From: Alitta virens
Lineage: Eukaryota > Annelida > Polychaeta > Phyllodocida > Nereididae
NCBI GenBank assembly: GCA_932294295.1
Contig: OW028573.1
Coordinates: forward strand, 4,444,001 to 4,508,000
Direction: 5' to 3'
Length of the DNA: 64,000 nt
Shown here: in pieces, positions 1 to 13,395 of the stretch
Numbering within the stretch: position 1 is the first letter of the stretch
How the letters are laid out: each line of letters opens with the position of its first letter
Made by a program: the position numbers and the translations under genes
The notes under the pieces: model-generated
What the model was told of the DNA's origin: nothing
What the model saw: only the letters and a program-made list of their open reading frames with translations
Database searches by the model: none

Positions 1-3000
1 ATATTAACGCCTCAGTAAAGTCAAGGTCACAAGCAATTCAATTACTAGAAGTCTGTCTTACTCTTATATACCACACAAATTCTTGGTTGTGTTAACGTAC
101 GTCTAAGGGAAATTACAATCATTGTGCAGCAAGCAACCTTATGGTGAAAGAGCACCATAGAGGTGGTTTTGTGGTAGAAAATGGTCATCTTTTTTATGTT
201 AAAAGCTGTAATAGTATGACGGACATTAAGGAAGGGCATGAATAGTATAGCATGTACTAAATGCTTTTTGAGTTAGATAAATCTTGAGGTTGTCTGACCT
301 TTCAGTGACCTGTGCACCTGTATCAAAGTACGAACAGAGTTGAATACTTTGTTTGGGCCCAAATTACTTGAGCCAGACTTGTCTGTACAGATGAGGGTTG
401 GGTTTCCTTCAAAGAATACTTGACTCAAAAACACAACTCTGGGCTTTTGTAACCTTCATCTTCTAGGGTTTCGTGTTGAAATATTTCATCTTAGATATTT
501 CGTCATATATTTATATTAAACAGGACTTTTAAGACTCCAATCTGGCTGCATTAAAAAACATCCAGCCTTGTAATTGCTGAGCTAACTATATCTAATTTCC
601 CCCTTGATTGTATGCCATGCTTGGAAACACCATCCCACAGACAGTAACTGTTAGGATAATTCTTGGCTGGAATTTTAAAGGCAAAGGTCATGTAATGTGA
701 ATGCGACATGCATGCAAAATATCATGTAAAATATTTGCACTTTATTATATGCATGAGATGACCATGTCTGTCCACTGCTTTCTTTCATGACTCAGCATGA
801 ATGGCATGGTTCTCTGATTGCATGCTCTAGTGTTGCCTAACATGTCACATTGTTCTGTGACAAGACAGCAGTTCGTTATATGTTTAATGTTTAGTCTTAA
901 CTGTCTATGTATATTTCAAGTGTTAGCAATACAACCTCTTCATAGACAGCTAGGTCTTTGTAGCTAAAACTTACGAAATATTCACAGACAGTATTATTTG
1001 GAAAGGTTTTAATTTTTAATTTTCGTTATTCTTGATGCACTGATAACAAACAAACAGTGTGACCTAGGAGCATGCATTCTTCAAGAAGGTTTTTGGGCTA
1101 TATCTAAATGAAAAGGGCACCATAATTGCCCATTAAAGTCAGATGTAGTAGATAGAATAATGACCCATAGCATATCTAGTCTATTTATCAAAGAGGGCTT
1201 TTGGGTTGGTCTCTCAAGAGCCATTTAAATCTGAGACAACCCATATCCTCTTTCTTGCCAAGATACGGTCCATGTGACTGATATATAAATGACTTTGAAA
1301 TGGCACCCAGAAGGGGTTTGTTTTATTCTTTGGGTTAGGTCTTACTGGGTATTATTGGCAATAGGATTGGTGTCCTGCTGTCCGGGTATTTATGACCAGA
1401 GGCGTCCAGGCGAATCCTTTTGCCCAGGGGCACAACGAATCAAAGCGAAAGGTTTTTCATGTCTTCACATGCATTGGTTTCTGCCATTGCAACAATCTAG
1501 AGTTTGTTGTGGATTCGGGTAACACCTAAGAGGTCTTTTTAGCCCCATTTAGCCCCTTCATTGCCTTTGGTCCTCATTAACAACACAAAAGGGTAGTGTG
1601 AAACGTCTAACTGACCTCGCCTCACCTCGCATGACCCTGATCATGGCAGAGACGGATGGCAGAAATGACCCACGGTGTCTCAAATAGCATTTCCAATTGC
1701 AGCTTGCAAGCTTTACTACCCATTGACTTCACATGGCCCAATGTCTAGGATACGCTTCATTCCCTGATCTATTCTATATCATGGTCCCCTGTGAGGCCCA
1801 ACACAGAAGCCTTCTATTCGTCTTGTCAAGGCATGTGCTTCCAGAAGTTTTTCGAAGCCATTTGAACCTTTTAACAGGCGCCTCTTATTTTTTTTTTATC
1901 TTTGATGGTTTTGCTCTTTCTCGGTGTTCTGTTTTTTTTTCTGATGAAAATCATCATGAGGTGCCACGACTTTCCCTCCACCGATGATTTATTAAATGTT
2001 ACAAAATGACATGACGGATCGTGCGATAGTCCATTCTGCTTGAGAAACTTTGGAAGGGACACTTTATTGTTACAAAAGCAGAAGTAGGAGCCAGCCATGC
2101 AGACATGTGCACTCTTGAACATGACATTGGCATCACTCTTTTCCCTTACATCTTTTCCCTTCCTTTTTTGTTTGCTTTCTATATTTGGAGGTGAAGTCAA
2201 CTCACCCCCCACCCACAATTGAAGGCATTTCAAAAGGTTGACATACTGCCGACCTTGCTTCAGATGACATTGCTTCTTAGAATTCTGATGCAGATGCCTG
2301 GCTTCGGGGATAATTGTCTTTTTCAAAGACATTAATGTGTTAAGACTTCATTGAGATAATTACACAGATATACAGCAAAGCACTGCTGTTTGTTTACACT
2401 CAGCATTTTATTGCGCAGCAGATCCCGCTAGGTATTTTTTTATCTACCAGACACAATGGTTTCTTTGTTAAGAAGTAAGAAATAAAAGAAAAGAAGAAAA
2501 AAAGGCTGATAAAAGTCCCAGTTTGTTGAGAGGTGCAGGGGGGTGATCACTCAGTGGAACTGGCCCTCGTTGCTTTTGCCACCTCTCACAGCCAACCTAT
2601 TACACCCGCGCTGACTTGGGTGATACCTTCGAAATTGCTCTTCATGGTTTTATTTTATTATCTCACCCATGAAATGCTGTCTCATTATGACTATAACTGT
2701 AGCAAAAATGAGCATGATAGTGCAATTGTCAGACCTGAGTCAAAATGATAACTTTTGAGATAGTTGACATGCACTGATGACTTCACAGGAACTCTAGACC
2801 TCAGTTGGCTGCAAGGGTTATACTTTTTTCTTTATATTTCAAGGTCTGTTTCAAAGTCAAGGCCATTGGTGCCTCTTGGCTGAACTTTCATTTCACTCGT
2901 AATTTATTAAAAAAGCCAATGACCTTGATATTGTTTTTTTTAATGCAATAACTTATTCGTGGTTACCAATGTGTACTAATTAGAACAACATAGTACAGTA

Positions 3001-6000
3001 TATATAAATGCATTATCTTAGGGCACTCTTTGATTATGACAGATGTAAATTTATCCCTTGCTAGTACTTGTAAGTCACTAGTTCAAGGGGTCAGTCACAG
3101 AATGTGCCACAAGTTCAAATACTCAGCAAGATCTTCTGCAGGTGTCCGAGGCACGTTCCAACAGGTGCTGGTATTTACAATTGCTCCCGGCAGTGGTGAC
3201 CACAATACTTCTATTATTTGTATTTTGTCGGGGGAATTTAGATAAGGACAAGGGCAGCTTCTGAGGGCAGTTTGTGGAGCATGGTCAGTCTGCAAGTGAC
3301 CTCAATGGCCTACATTTGTAACAAAGGCCTGGTCATCTTGCGACATAACCCCCAGCAACAATGAAATGAGTGAAGATAAGGCAGTTGTGCTGTACTCGAG
3401 ATAAACTTCCACACCATAAGCCTATTACTTGTATAATGTGATTGATCTTCAAAGGTTTAAGCAGCTCACACCATAAAATCATTATCACTAAATTGTGGTT
3501 TACGCAGAGCCCATTGCAGTATCACTAGTGACCTCAATATCTCTCATTGGTATCAAATTCATAGATATATGACATGCGACTATTATTTTGCCGGAGGATT
3601 GATTTATGGCATCTACATTACATGGTATTTCAGTTGTTGTCAACAGCCATTGTTGTGTAATTATTCCCATGTCTTAGGTAGGTTTTGGTAGTTCGGACAC
3701 TACTTCTACCAGGCACTTTGTCATACCCTGAGGCGACCATCATGTTATGAAGTTACAGGAGCATTGTCCAATTAAACTACACACCGTGTTACTACATTCA
3801 TACAACCTTTGCAATATGGCAAGAAAATGGCATAATTGTGATCTATAAATCAAACAGAGTATGTTGTAGGCGAATACATGAAGGTTATAGTAGATTTGGT
3901 CACGCATGGGATGGGAGAATAACTATGCTGGGCTCACTCGGCCATTTTCTTTGTACGCTGAAATGCCATTGTTGGGAGTACAAAATGCTGCAGTAAAGCA
4001 TTGAAAGCACTCATAGTAAACCAGCAGAGAGAGAGTGAAGTGATATAAGCTTGTAATATCCCAGTAGGAATGTTTTGTAATGCAATGGCAAATACAATTT
4101 ACAAATTTTGAAAAAACACTTATCGTCTTTCTAGTGAGCACATCGCATGAGCTTTAGGTTTTATAAAAATCATTCGGAATATCTGCTGTTTGCTTATGCA
4201 ACATACAGACATTGAAATTCTGCAACTTTTTGAGGTGTTTTTTTTAGGTCTTTGAACTGAACATGATTTCTCACGAGCACTTACAATCAGAGTTTCTTAT
4301 GACAAGCTTTTCTTTGGGTCACACATTTTCTTGCTCTCTTCGTGCACATAGGTTAGAGAGTTCAGACTCAGTTCATAGTTCCTTCAGCCATCATAGTTTA
4401 TGAAGTCCTACTTCCCTTATTACCCTTGTGCTGTTTACCAGTATGACCACAAATAAATACCTCAGAAAAAGAACATTTTTTCAGGTAGTCATTGGTCCAG
4501 AGGTCTTGGAATTCTATGACAGCAACTCCATTGGTGATGACACAATGGAGACAATACAGCCATGTATATATGGAATATAAGCAATATGATATTTCTTATA
4601 ATATAAACAATGCTATATCGAAGATTCTAGAGTTAACCTGCAGTATGAATTATGTGATAAGACCAAATGGAGCCAAAAGTAGTCTGCCCTTGGCTATATT
4701 ATTAGACAGGGGTTTCATAGGCTTTTGATTTCTCTCATCATGCATACTATATTGACTAAGGCTTCTGAACTACTTTGATAAGGCTGACCCACTCGCTAAT
4801 CAAAATGGCTATAGGTGTAATTAATTCTAGACCCAGTCACCGTGTCTCTATAATGTAAGTGAAAAATGTCAGAAAGTGATGCTAACTGAATATCTTTGAG
4901 ATAGGTATACACTCATCTATCTTGGCATTGCGTGTATATGTCGATTAAGTTTGATACAATGCGAGATTTCACAATTTTGTGATGAAAGAGTAAACTGGGT
5001 TTGACCTTGGCCTTGTTGAGGATGTGGCACTGCCATTTATTTTTTCTCTTCAGGTGAATGTAGGGTCACCGTCTCGCCTTAAAAGCACACTGTAACCAAG
5101 CAGAGAGTTAAAGATAGAATTACAACAAAGCCAGCGTCAGGGTGAAGCTATTTGTTTTGTTGTTGTGCAAGGTATGGTCTTATTTATGAATGGTCTAGTC
5201 AGTCATGCAGGGATTACTAATTTTGGAGATGGAGTAATTTCAGTTCAGAACTTCAGTGGTCTAAGCACAGCTAAAATGAAAATGTGCTTGACTAAGACCA
5301 TAGGTATTTGAAGGCATCTAGAATGACTGATTTTTTCCTAAAGCTGTTTTTTTACTGATAAGTTAGTTAGGCTTATAGTCAATGTCATGTAAAGTGACTT
5401 TTTTGACTCAGTGAGAAGTGAGTCATCATGGCTAATCATGGCTAATGAAATTGATCAAGGCTGGGTAACTCGTTGTTTTGGAAAGCTGGCTAAGGGGTTA
5501 ATTAAAATGGCAATGTGAGGATGGGGGTCAGTAATTTAAGACACAGTCAAAAGGCCTAAAAAAAATATCAAAAAAGCCTTTAAGTTGGTCCAAATATCTA
5601 AAAAGTTATTTGCTTTGACAAACCTTGGAGAAATTAGGTCTCTCAGTGACATTTGCAGTGTAATTGGTACAAGGGTACATGTGTCTCTAATTTCTGTTAT
5701 GCTGTAAAGCTTTTGCCAGAGTGCAAACAAAGATTGTCTCTAGGATAATAGACTATTGTTTAGACTGAGTTCTGTTAATTCTATGGCTTGTTAGGTAGCT
5801 TGTTTTCTTGCTTGCCGGGGTGTCACTTGGGTAGTAATAGCCTGAGTGGGCTGTCAAACGAATAGTAAGCGATAAGGAACATTATGAGTATAAATAGAAT
5901 TAGTCAGACCTGGTGGGCTGTCAATATTTATCAAATTTGTCGGGAAATCATGCCACGATCCGGCGAAATGTCTTTTGTTGAATATCCAGGGATCATGATA

Positions 6001-6989
6001 CTCAGATACACGTTCTCTATTCTTTAGAAGCAGTTGCGTAGGTGACAGAAACCGCATATATTTGCTTGAGGAAATAAATGAAAGTGGTATTCAGGGCTAC
6101 CTGGATTCCTTCATTCACCTTGCATTCTGTTACCACAAATGCACTGGCCTTACACAATGCACAGAGAGCTAAGTGAAACCAATTTGGTTACTTATTAGGA
6201 AACAGAAGGAAATTCTTACTGGCAGTCATTTCCCAATGATCTCATTTCATTTATTGTAAATATTGCACGATCACTTGCTCATTAGGACATCAGGATTAGA
6301 TTTCTTGTGGTGGGGTCAGTCATGAAATGTTCTGTGGTTTCAAAAACCCACCACGGTGTCTGGCACACTGTCGAATGTAAACAGAATCAACAAAGGCCCG
6401 TGTTTATCATTGGTGTTGTCTTTTTATGTGCATTAAGAAAGTAAGTCTCGTTTTATAAAAACTGTAAGAAAAATTACAGAGCAATTACGTGCAAAGTTTG
6501 TACTGCAAAGGCATACAAGTTTAACAATTTCACTCTATATTTGGTCATACAAAATGTTAACCACCAAACTAGTCAACCAACAGAAAATCTGAGAAAAACA
6601 GTTGCAAAATGATTTGGCGGAGAGCAGAGAGGCACATATAAGTCATTTATTGCAATAACCATTGCTGTAACAGTCCATAAATGAAGAATGTTATGACAGG
6701 CCAGACATAAATTCTCATACAGACCCACAACCAAATACAAGTAGCATACTGACAGAAATCAGGACAGAATGACAGATAACCAGATAAGAGAAAATGCAGA
6801 AATGTCAGTCTGTCATTTTGGTTTAGATATGTCACTCAGCATAAGTGAAACCACCATGCTAGATCAAACAACTTCAGGTGAATGTTTGTCTGGTTCATGA
6901 TTTCTTAAACTGCTGTTCTCAATAATTCTTGGTATGGAATTACAGCCTTATTATCGACAGAAATCAATGTCATTGTCTCATTGCTACGA

Positions 6990-7097
6990 CCCAGATAGCA
7001 TTCCAAATCGTTTCAACGTCGGCGATGTAAATACGATGTTGTAACGACAGTGGCCTATATGGAAACGATGCTGGGCCGATTTGAAATGCTATCTGGG
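6990..7097. mobile_element. 108-bp MITE-like palindromic element
   Basis: Left end CCCAGATAGCATTCCAAATC and right end GATTTGAAATGCTATCTGGG are inverted copies that differ at one base over 21 bp. No open reading frame lies inside. This is the structure of a miniature inverted-repeat transposable element; superfamily not identified. Confidence 0.7.
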
Positions 7098-9103
7098 TGG
7101 GTGTCAACTTATATGACCAGCTGCCAGAGGCAGACGTAATGATGAGACGACAAGGCTTAAAGTCCACACCATGTTTAAAGTGTCCAGTTGCTGAGACAGA
7201 ATAGTGATGCTGTTTGGACCAGTTTGGCTACGAAATCATTATCACCATGATATACACGAAAATTACTAAGACTGAGCTGACTGAGCTGACTCAATTTTTA
7301 GGTAAAATGCAATGGGTGTACACTCATTCTGTGCTCAAACGTTTGTGAGAAAAGTTAGGCTGATTTGATTACCCTTTAACTCAACGAAGTTTTCAATACT
7401 TTAACCAAATGAGTGAATTTCTCACAGCGTGTATGAGACAGAAAAAGACTTCATAACTTGTCACTCCTAACCTTTCACCTTCATTGATTTCTGAAAAGGT
7501 TGTGCCTTTACTACAGTTCACGGTCCGTGCCAACAAGGGCATGTCATACAATCATTATCTCTTGGCGTAGTACAGATGTATAGTAATTCGAGAATGTGAT
7601 TATTTTGGGGGTTATAGACGCTACATAGTTTACGTCAGATTGGCTCATTCATGATCAGATATCACAGGTTACAAGAGGTCACAATGACAAGTTATTTTTG
7701 CTGAAAAGCAATTTCTTTCGGAATGTGATTGGAAGACCCAGTGGGGACACAAGAACTCTTGGGAGGCGGCCAAGACGGAAGTACTGTTTGCCAACACATG
7801 ACCTTTCACACACAGCGATCTCTTTCACTCCGCAGTTGAGCTGTCTAGCTGTGAATGAGTGTTGATATACTCCGTAAGGACAATGCCTATCTATGAAATA
7901 TTGTTGTTTTGCTTGCCTTATAAAAGCACAATGATTCGTCGTATTTAACTACTCCTTATTATCAAGTCTAGTCAGAGGAGGAAATGTTAGCAAATACAAA
8001 TATGGTATTATTTGGACAGGGTTTTAATAACTGGCCAGCTGAATTGACCTCAATGGCCATTCTACATAGTCTAGCAGTGACCTCAACTAGCGGTCAAGTT
8101 CAGGCTTTGTACTGGAGGCCACAGTCCACTGAGCCAGGGGTGTGTCATGGTTGGTTGGATTCCTTCTATTTATTACCCCCATTCACTTCATTCATCCATT
8201 CAATGCTATCAGCTGCAGTATCTTAAGCACTTCAATTACCTTTGGTATTATATAACCTGGACAATCAAAGTTTAACAATGCCTGCTGGTTACTATTGCAA
8301 ATTATGTTATTACATTTTAAAATCGGTGGGTAATGCTTTACACTGTTGTGTACATGCCTGGTTTAGGTAATAACATAAGGGGATTCTTGTGTCAGGAAAT
8401 TTATAGTCCTCCCTGTCAGTAGAATATTCGGTCAACCTGGGGTGACCTTTACCCAAAAATGTTGCATGATGCCCCCATTGCTTACCCTGGTTATACTTAA
8501 ATGGGGGTTCGTTTAAAAGGGGTTACCTTTGGGGTATTATATAATACGTTGCCCATCATAAATTTTGGAAAGGTAACCCATAACTGGTCGGTTTTCTAAG
8601 AGACCAAGAAAGGTTCACGAATGCACGTTAGGAGAATATGAAACTGAGCACTATGGCACATATAGTAAGTTACATTAAAAGCGGCCCGTAAAATTGAACT
8701 TAGCAAAGCTAGATAACTTCTGCTATATGGCGCTACCTGCCACTAAACAGAACTGTCTGGCTATATAAATGGCTACTCAAAGCCGGATCTACAAGTAAAT
8801 ATTTATATATTAGATGACTTTCTTACATTTAAGGTTTATATTTTCATTCAGTGGAGCCGACTATTACCTAGAAGTAGATAGAAGCAGCTGGCTTTAGCTA
8901 CAGCCAGGAATAGGATGCTACAGTTACCAGGAGTCGACCATATTTTATTAAACTAACTGTCCAGCTCAACCGTCATGTGCAGCTAACAATAACAAAGTAT
9001 TGATATTTCACTTGGCTTGAGTTTCATTCTGATTGTAAGTGGCAATTTATATTCTAAAATGAAGTCATCTAGTGGTTATGCACTTCAGTTCCATTGTAGT
9101 GTC

Positions 9104-9232
9104 ACAGACGATTCAGACGTCTGCTATATGGGGATTTCCGGATCTACAGATCTAGCAGACGTCAACAATTGCAAAATGCTGACGTCCGCATGTAAACCAA
9201 TTAATTACAAAGCAGACGTCTGCATCGTCTGT
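9104..9232. mobile_element. 129-bp MITE-like palindromic element
   Basis: Inverted ends: ACAGACGATTCAGACGTCTG on the left and CAGACGTCTGCATCGTCTGT on the right, 21 of 22 bp paired. The GCAGACGTC core is partly repeated internally near 9160-9185. No coding capacity; family not identified. Confidence 0.7.
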
Positions 9233-9476
9233 AACTCCCGAAATCTGGTCCGTTTTTTATACACCATTGTACACCAAACTTGATCCCAATCAATTAGACA
9301 TACAGTGACAGTGGATCTTTTCGAAAGCAGCTGACTCGAGCCATCTGTAGTTAGTGGACTCTGTTTTTAAACTGAAGCCATAGCCAATGACCACCCAGAC
9401 CCTATTCATTAATATCCAGATATCCTTTTCAATGGCTTATGCTTACCTTATAACACAAAATGTTCTCTGGTAACCA

Positions 9477-9553
9477 TGGTCCCTGCCTGTCCTAATTAGC
9501 CCATCAGGTGACGAAATACAGGACGTAAAGCCCTAATCCACCCAATCCACCAC
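9477..9553 (+). mobile_element. 5'-truncated tRNA-derived SINE with 12-bp target duplication
   Basis: Only the 3' part of the SINE family is present (CCTGCCTGTCCTAATTAGCC ... GGACGTAAAGCCCTAATCCA). It is flanked by a perfect direct repeat CTCTGGTAACCA at 9465-9476 and 9554-9565, which is the target-site duplication. Truncation at the 5' end is typical of target-primed reverse transcription. Confidence 0.85.
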
Positions 9554-10429
9554 CTCTGGTAACCAAACCAAATAAAATAGATTTTTGCACAGATCTGGAT
9601 TCCAGGGGATACTTGTAGAATTTAGATTTGGTAACTGAAGTTTAGCAGCAGGGGCATCAATAGTTGTCTAGCTAATAAGTGTACTAACCATTTTTAGATG
9701 ATCAGCTACTTCCAGAAGTTAGACATACTGCACTGTGACGTGGATACAAAAACATTGCGTGGTCAACTGATAATAGGTGTGTCAATAAGTGTGTTTTTCA
9801 TACTTGAAACCTTTGACCTTTCTGAGGTCACCCACATGTGCCAGTGTGAGTCTTAGCAGGAGTGTCTTTTTGTTGTTTGTGGTTATCTACCCACACACTG
9901 AGTACAATTACCACACGACCTGAATAATGTGTACTTGGTGACGATCACACCTAAGAAGTGCACTCTTGGTTTTTGTAACTCTAGATATGTTTTACAGAAT
10001 CGTGTGCAGCGTTTTGTTTCATACAGACACGAAATGAACTTTAAAATTCTACGAAAATCCGTGATTCTATCGGTGCTCTTCTCCCATCCCTTCCTTGCAC
10101 CATCGTGCCAAGTGCTTGGAAATGCATGTTGGGCTTTTAGCACATGTAGCTGCATTCCTTGACACACATACCTGCAGTCTGGCTGACAATGAATAACAGC
10201 GCTCGTCAAATTTGCGAGTGCAAGCCACCAAGGCCATTTGCAGGTTTTTGAACCATTTCCTTACATTTACAATATAGGTGCCATGCACACAACTATTACT
10301 GTCTATACATCTAAGTTTCTATGTTAATTTATTTTTAAATAACATCATAAAATATCATCTAACATCTGATCCGCACAAATGGCACGCAGAAACCTAATTT
10401 GTTGATGCAAATACCATTTATCCTATGTA

Positions 10430-10508
10430 CATGGCCAAATGTGCCACGTGCGTTTTCCATAAGAAGGATAAACGCATGGAAAACGCACGTGTCACATTTG
10501 GTCATGTA
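10430..10508. mobile_element. Short palindromic MITE, CACGTG family (compact copy)
   Basis: ACATGGCCAAATGTGCCACG at the left is matched by its inverse near 10487-10506. The centre pairs GAAGGATAAACGCATGGAAA with neighbouring sequence. This is the shortest (about 80 bp) member of a family that also occurs near 29130, 30653, 36123 and 55070. Confidence 0.8.
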
Positions 10509-10536
10509 TATTACCACTCAGTCTTTTACAAAATTA

Positions 10537-10670
10537 ATTTTCTATTAGAATTTCATTGATATTTTTTCTATTAGAATTTTAGGTGATATTTTTACTATTA
10601 GAAATTTTAGATGATGTTTTACTATCAGGATTTTTTAATCAGGATATGTTTTTACTACTAGGATTTCACT
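10537..10670 (+). repeat. Degenerate AT-rich tandem repeat, about five units
   Basis: Units of 25-33 bp follow the pattern TTTTCTATTAGAATTT...GATAT, becoming more diverged to the right (ACTATCAGGATT, ACTACTAGGATT). Non-coding minisatellite. Confidence 0.65.
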
Positions 10671-13264
10671 TGAGTTAACAAGTGTCTTTGGCTGGGTATA
10701 GATATACAGTTGATATTATCCAGGGTAGTTATGTAGCTTTCCTTAATTAATGAAGAAAAAGTTCTTAATTGTGTCTACATTTCTTTCTGTCTGCACAAAT
10801 GACAGCTCAAGGTCACTGGGAGGTAGCCTAATGCAAGCGGCAGCACAATAGCATAATAATAAATTGATGTTTGTGGCATATGACTTTCCTTACTTCAGTA
10901 TCTGTGACAAACTTAGTGTAAAAAGACTTCACCATAGATTTGTTTTTTTGTAAACAGCCAGGACTTAATGATATAGGCTCTTGTCAGCAGTGAAGACGGC
11001 TCACCTATTTGTACAAAAAAATACAGAGCAACACGAATGTGTTATGCTCCAGACACTAGCCTTTTACTTGCGAGAGACTAATTTTAAATGTTCGAGAGTA
11101 ATAATGGCATTCCTGGCGCGAGAACACGGTTCGTTTCATTGTAGGACATGTTGCTGTCTGAGTTTATTCCAAGTGACTCATTTCAATATATACACAAAGA
11201 CAGATCTGGGCAGAACTTTTACTATACCAGCTTACATTTTAAGCTTGTCATTTGGTAAAAAGATTGTGAAAAATACTGTATCATTAACTTTCGATTCCTA
11301 TATATCTGCCTGACAGAATACGTACGTAAAATAATCAGCGTCCTATTTTAGTAAAGATCTTCTTGGAAAAATTAAGAAAAACAAGGAAAAACCAATGTAA
11401 TTACTTCAGTAAAAAGAAACCGTGGGCTGTCAGAAATTTGTTTCGTCCCTTTCAACAGTTGTTCGTTAAAAATTGACAAAAAAGCCCAATCGTGATGTGA
11501 ATGTATTAGTAATTTTTTGTGGTGATTGTCTGTTGCACAGACAGTATGCCTGCAAAGTTCAGCAAGTCTAGAGTTAAACAAACTTGCATTCTTCATTGTA
11601 CCTTTCATGCAGGTCAATGTACTGAACTACAGTTATAGGTGTTATTACATGGACCTATGCACTGTCAATTAAGTTAAGTACTGTATAATATCCCAAAGTA
11701 ATGTGCCGGTCTGTCCTAAGTAATGATGTGGTTGATGTTTTTGGCCATTGGGTAAGTTTTTGTAGAATAAATGGCCCACCTTCATTGCCGACTTTAGGTG
11801 TTCTAGTACAGTTAGCAAGGTCAATGACATTGGAATCGTCTGCATCGACCACCTGCTCAGTTTGTGATACTAAACATTTTTTGCCACCATCAACAATTTG
11901 GGAGTAGGTATCTTGTCCATCATGAGTGATATTAAGCTATTCTGCCTTTATATGAAGTGTCACTGCAAATTTCATACACTCTTAGTTGACGGGTAATGTG
12001 TAAAAAGAGTAGAAAGGATATGTTTCTTCACACAATTTCTTTGGAGTGGAAATACACGGTTTATTCCATATGGTTGTAAGTCTTTTTGCATGAAGAAGAG
12101 CCTTGGAAACTCACAATTCCCGCTGAAGTGTGTGGAATTTATGTATGGATGTAGGAATTTCAATTTTGCAAAAGTCTGCCACATATACCCAATCTAATTT
12201 ATAATATTTTGATAAAAGCAATAACCTTTTCGATGGAGTAATTGCCGTTGGGAATACGAGAAAAACACATGAGAGTAATTACAACAAGTGACAAGAAATG
12301 TCAACTACTTAATCAACAAAAATCTCTCAAATTGCAATGCCCCGAGGCTACGTGACAAAAAAACAACAAGGGAGGGAATGTGTACAGCTTATTTTTATCT
12401 CATTGAATCTAAACAAATGTTTGTTTTAGAAAGTGATGACAAACGCAGAAACAATCCTCAGGAAATTAATAGTGAATCTTGGCCTCTGTATAGGCTTGTC
12501 TGGTAAACTAATTATTTTAGGCGATTAAAATTATGCATGTGTTTCTTTGGGGGCCATTAAGATGCCTTCATGCAAAGTTAGACCTCGAGGTTGTTGCCAC
12601 AAGAAAAAAGTGACTGTTACGTGATATCTCGATTTTTAAAAGCTCAGGAATATATTACTCAAAAATGCAGCACACCATACTCATAAAATAATTTTTGACA
12701 TTAATATCAAATGTTCAGTTTTGGTATTTTGTTTTATGCAGTCTGTCTTTATCTACATGACTCTTTTTCCCTGTCTTTTTCTACCTGACTCTTTTTCCCC
12801 CCACTTTGCCAAGCCTCTGTTTTTCAGCCTCAATCTGTTGCTCTTTTTGGAAATCCTTTGAGGTTTTTGTAATTCCTTTCTAAGGTTGGTTGGTTTCACC
12901 GCATAAAACTAAAGGTGTCTGTTGCTGAAAGAAATTTGTGGTTGACTCTGACCTCCTGATGGATTTTATACATCGGTGGAGCAGCTCAATTCTGTTCCCA
13001 CCAACAGGTACAGAACTGCATGCTCTGTTGCTTGACAGCAGTAATACCGATGGAGTAAATTATACAGATAAAGAGGTTGTTCAAGTAGCAACTCTTGGAA
13101 ATTGTAACATTTTAGCACTAGAATGAACCATATGCGTACTCTCTTTTCAAATTTTTATCTTGTGCATTATTTTTGACATATTTATGGTAATATCTTTTCT
13201 AATGAATAGTAATTTAACATAATTTCAGAGCCCTATGGAAGGTCCCACTAATTTATTTAGCTAG

Positions 13265-13376
13265 CACTACCATCCTATATGAAACTTTTTTTCTATTACC
13301 ATCCTAAATGAAACATGTTTTTGTTTTTTCACTACCATCCTAAGTGGAACTTGTTTTTTACTACCATCCTAAATGA
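13265..13376 (+). repeat. Degenerate tandem repeat, about four copies, abutting the GRHL exon
   Basis: A unit of about 30-35 bp beginning with (C)TACCATCCTAAATGAAAC and ending in a T-rich run occurs four times, the last copy cut short 20 bp before the 3' splice site at 13395. The T-rich parts of the units supply much of the polypyrimidine sequence upstream of this acceptor. Confidence 0.7.
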
Positions 13377-13395
13377 TATTATTGTTGGTTTTCAG

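Larger units (their letters stand above)
1..13395. other. Non-coding 5' flank or first intron of the GRHL gene
   Basis: I see no coding exon that I can support here. The open frames present are short, lack recognisable domains and have no convincing splice context. The first visible GRHL exon (13396) begins in mid-codon, so at least one upstream exon must exist; it may lie in this stretch as a very short exon, or left of the window. The stretch holds small palindromic elements (6990-7097, 9104-9232, 10430-10508), a truncated SINE (9477-9553), and two degenerate tandem repeats (10537-10670 and 13265-13376). Enhancers would be expected here but cannot be recognised from sequence alone. Confidence 0.6.

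Noticed and set aside
1871..2332. 153-codon minus-strand open frame
   Set aside because: Low-complexity Lys/Ser-rich translation of pyrimidine-rich DNA, no domain or conserved motif seen.
10981..11313. 110-codon plus-strand open frame
   Set aside because: No recognisable motif or splice partner; chance frame in non-coding DNA.
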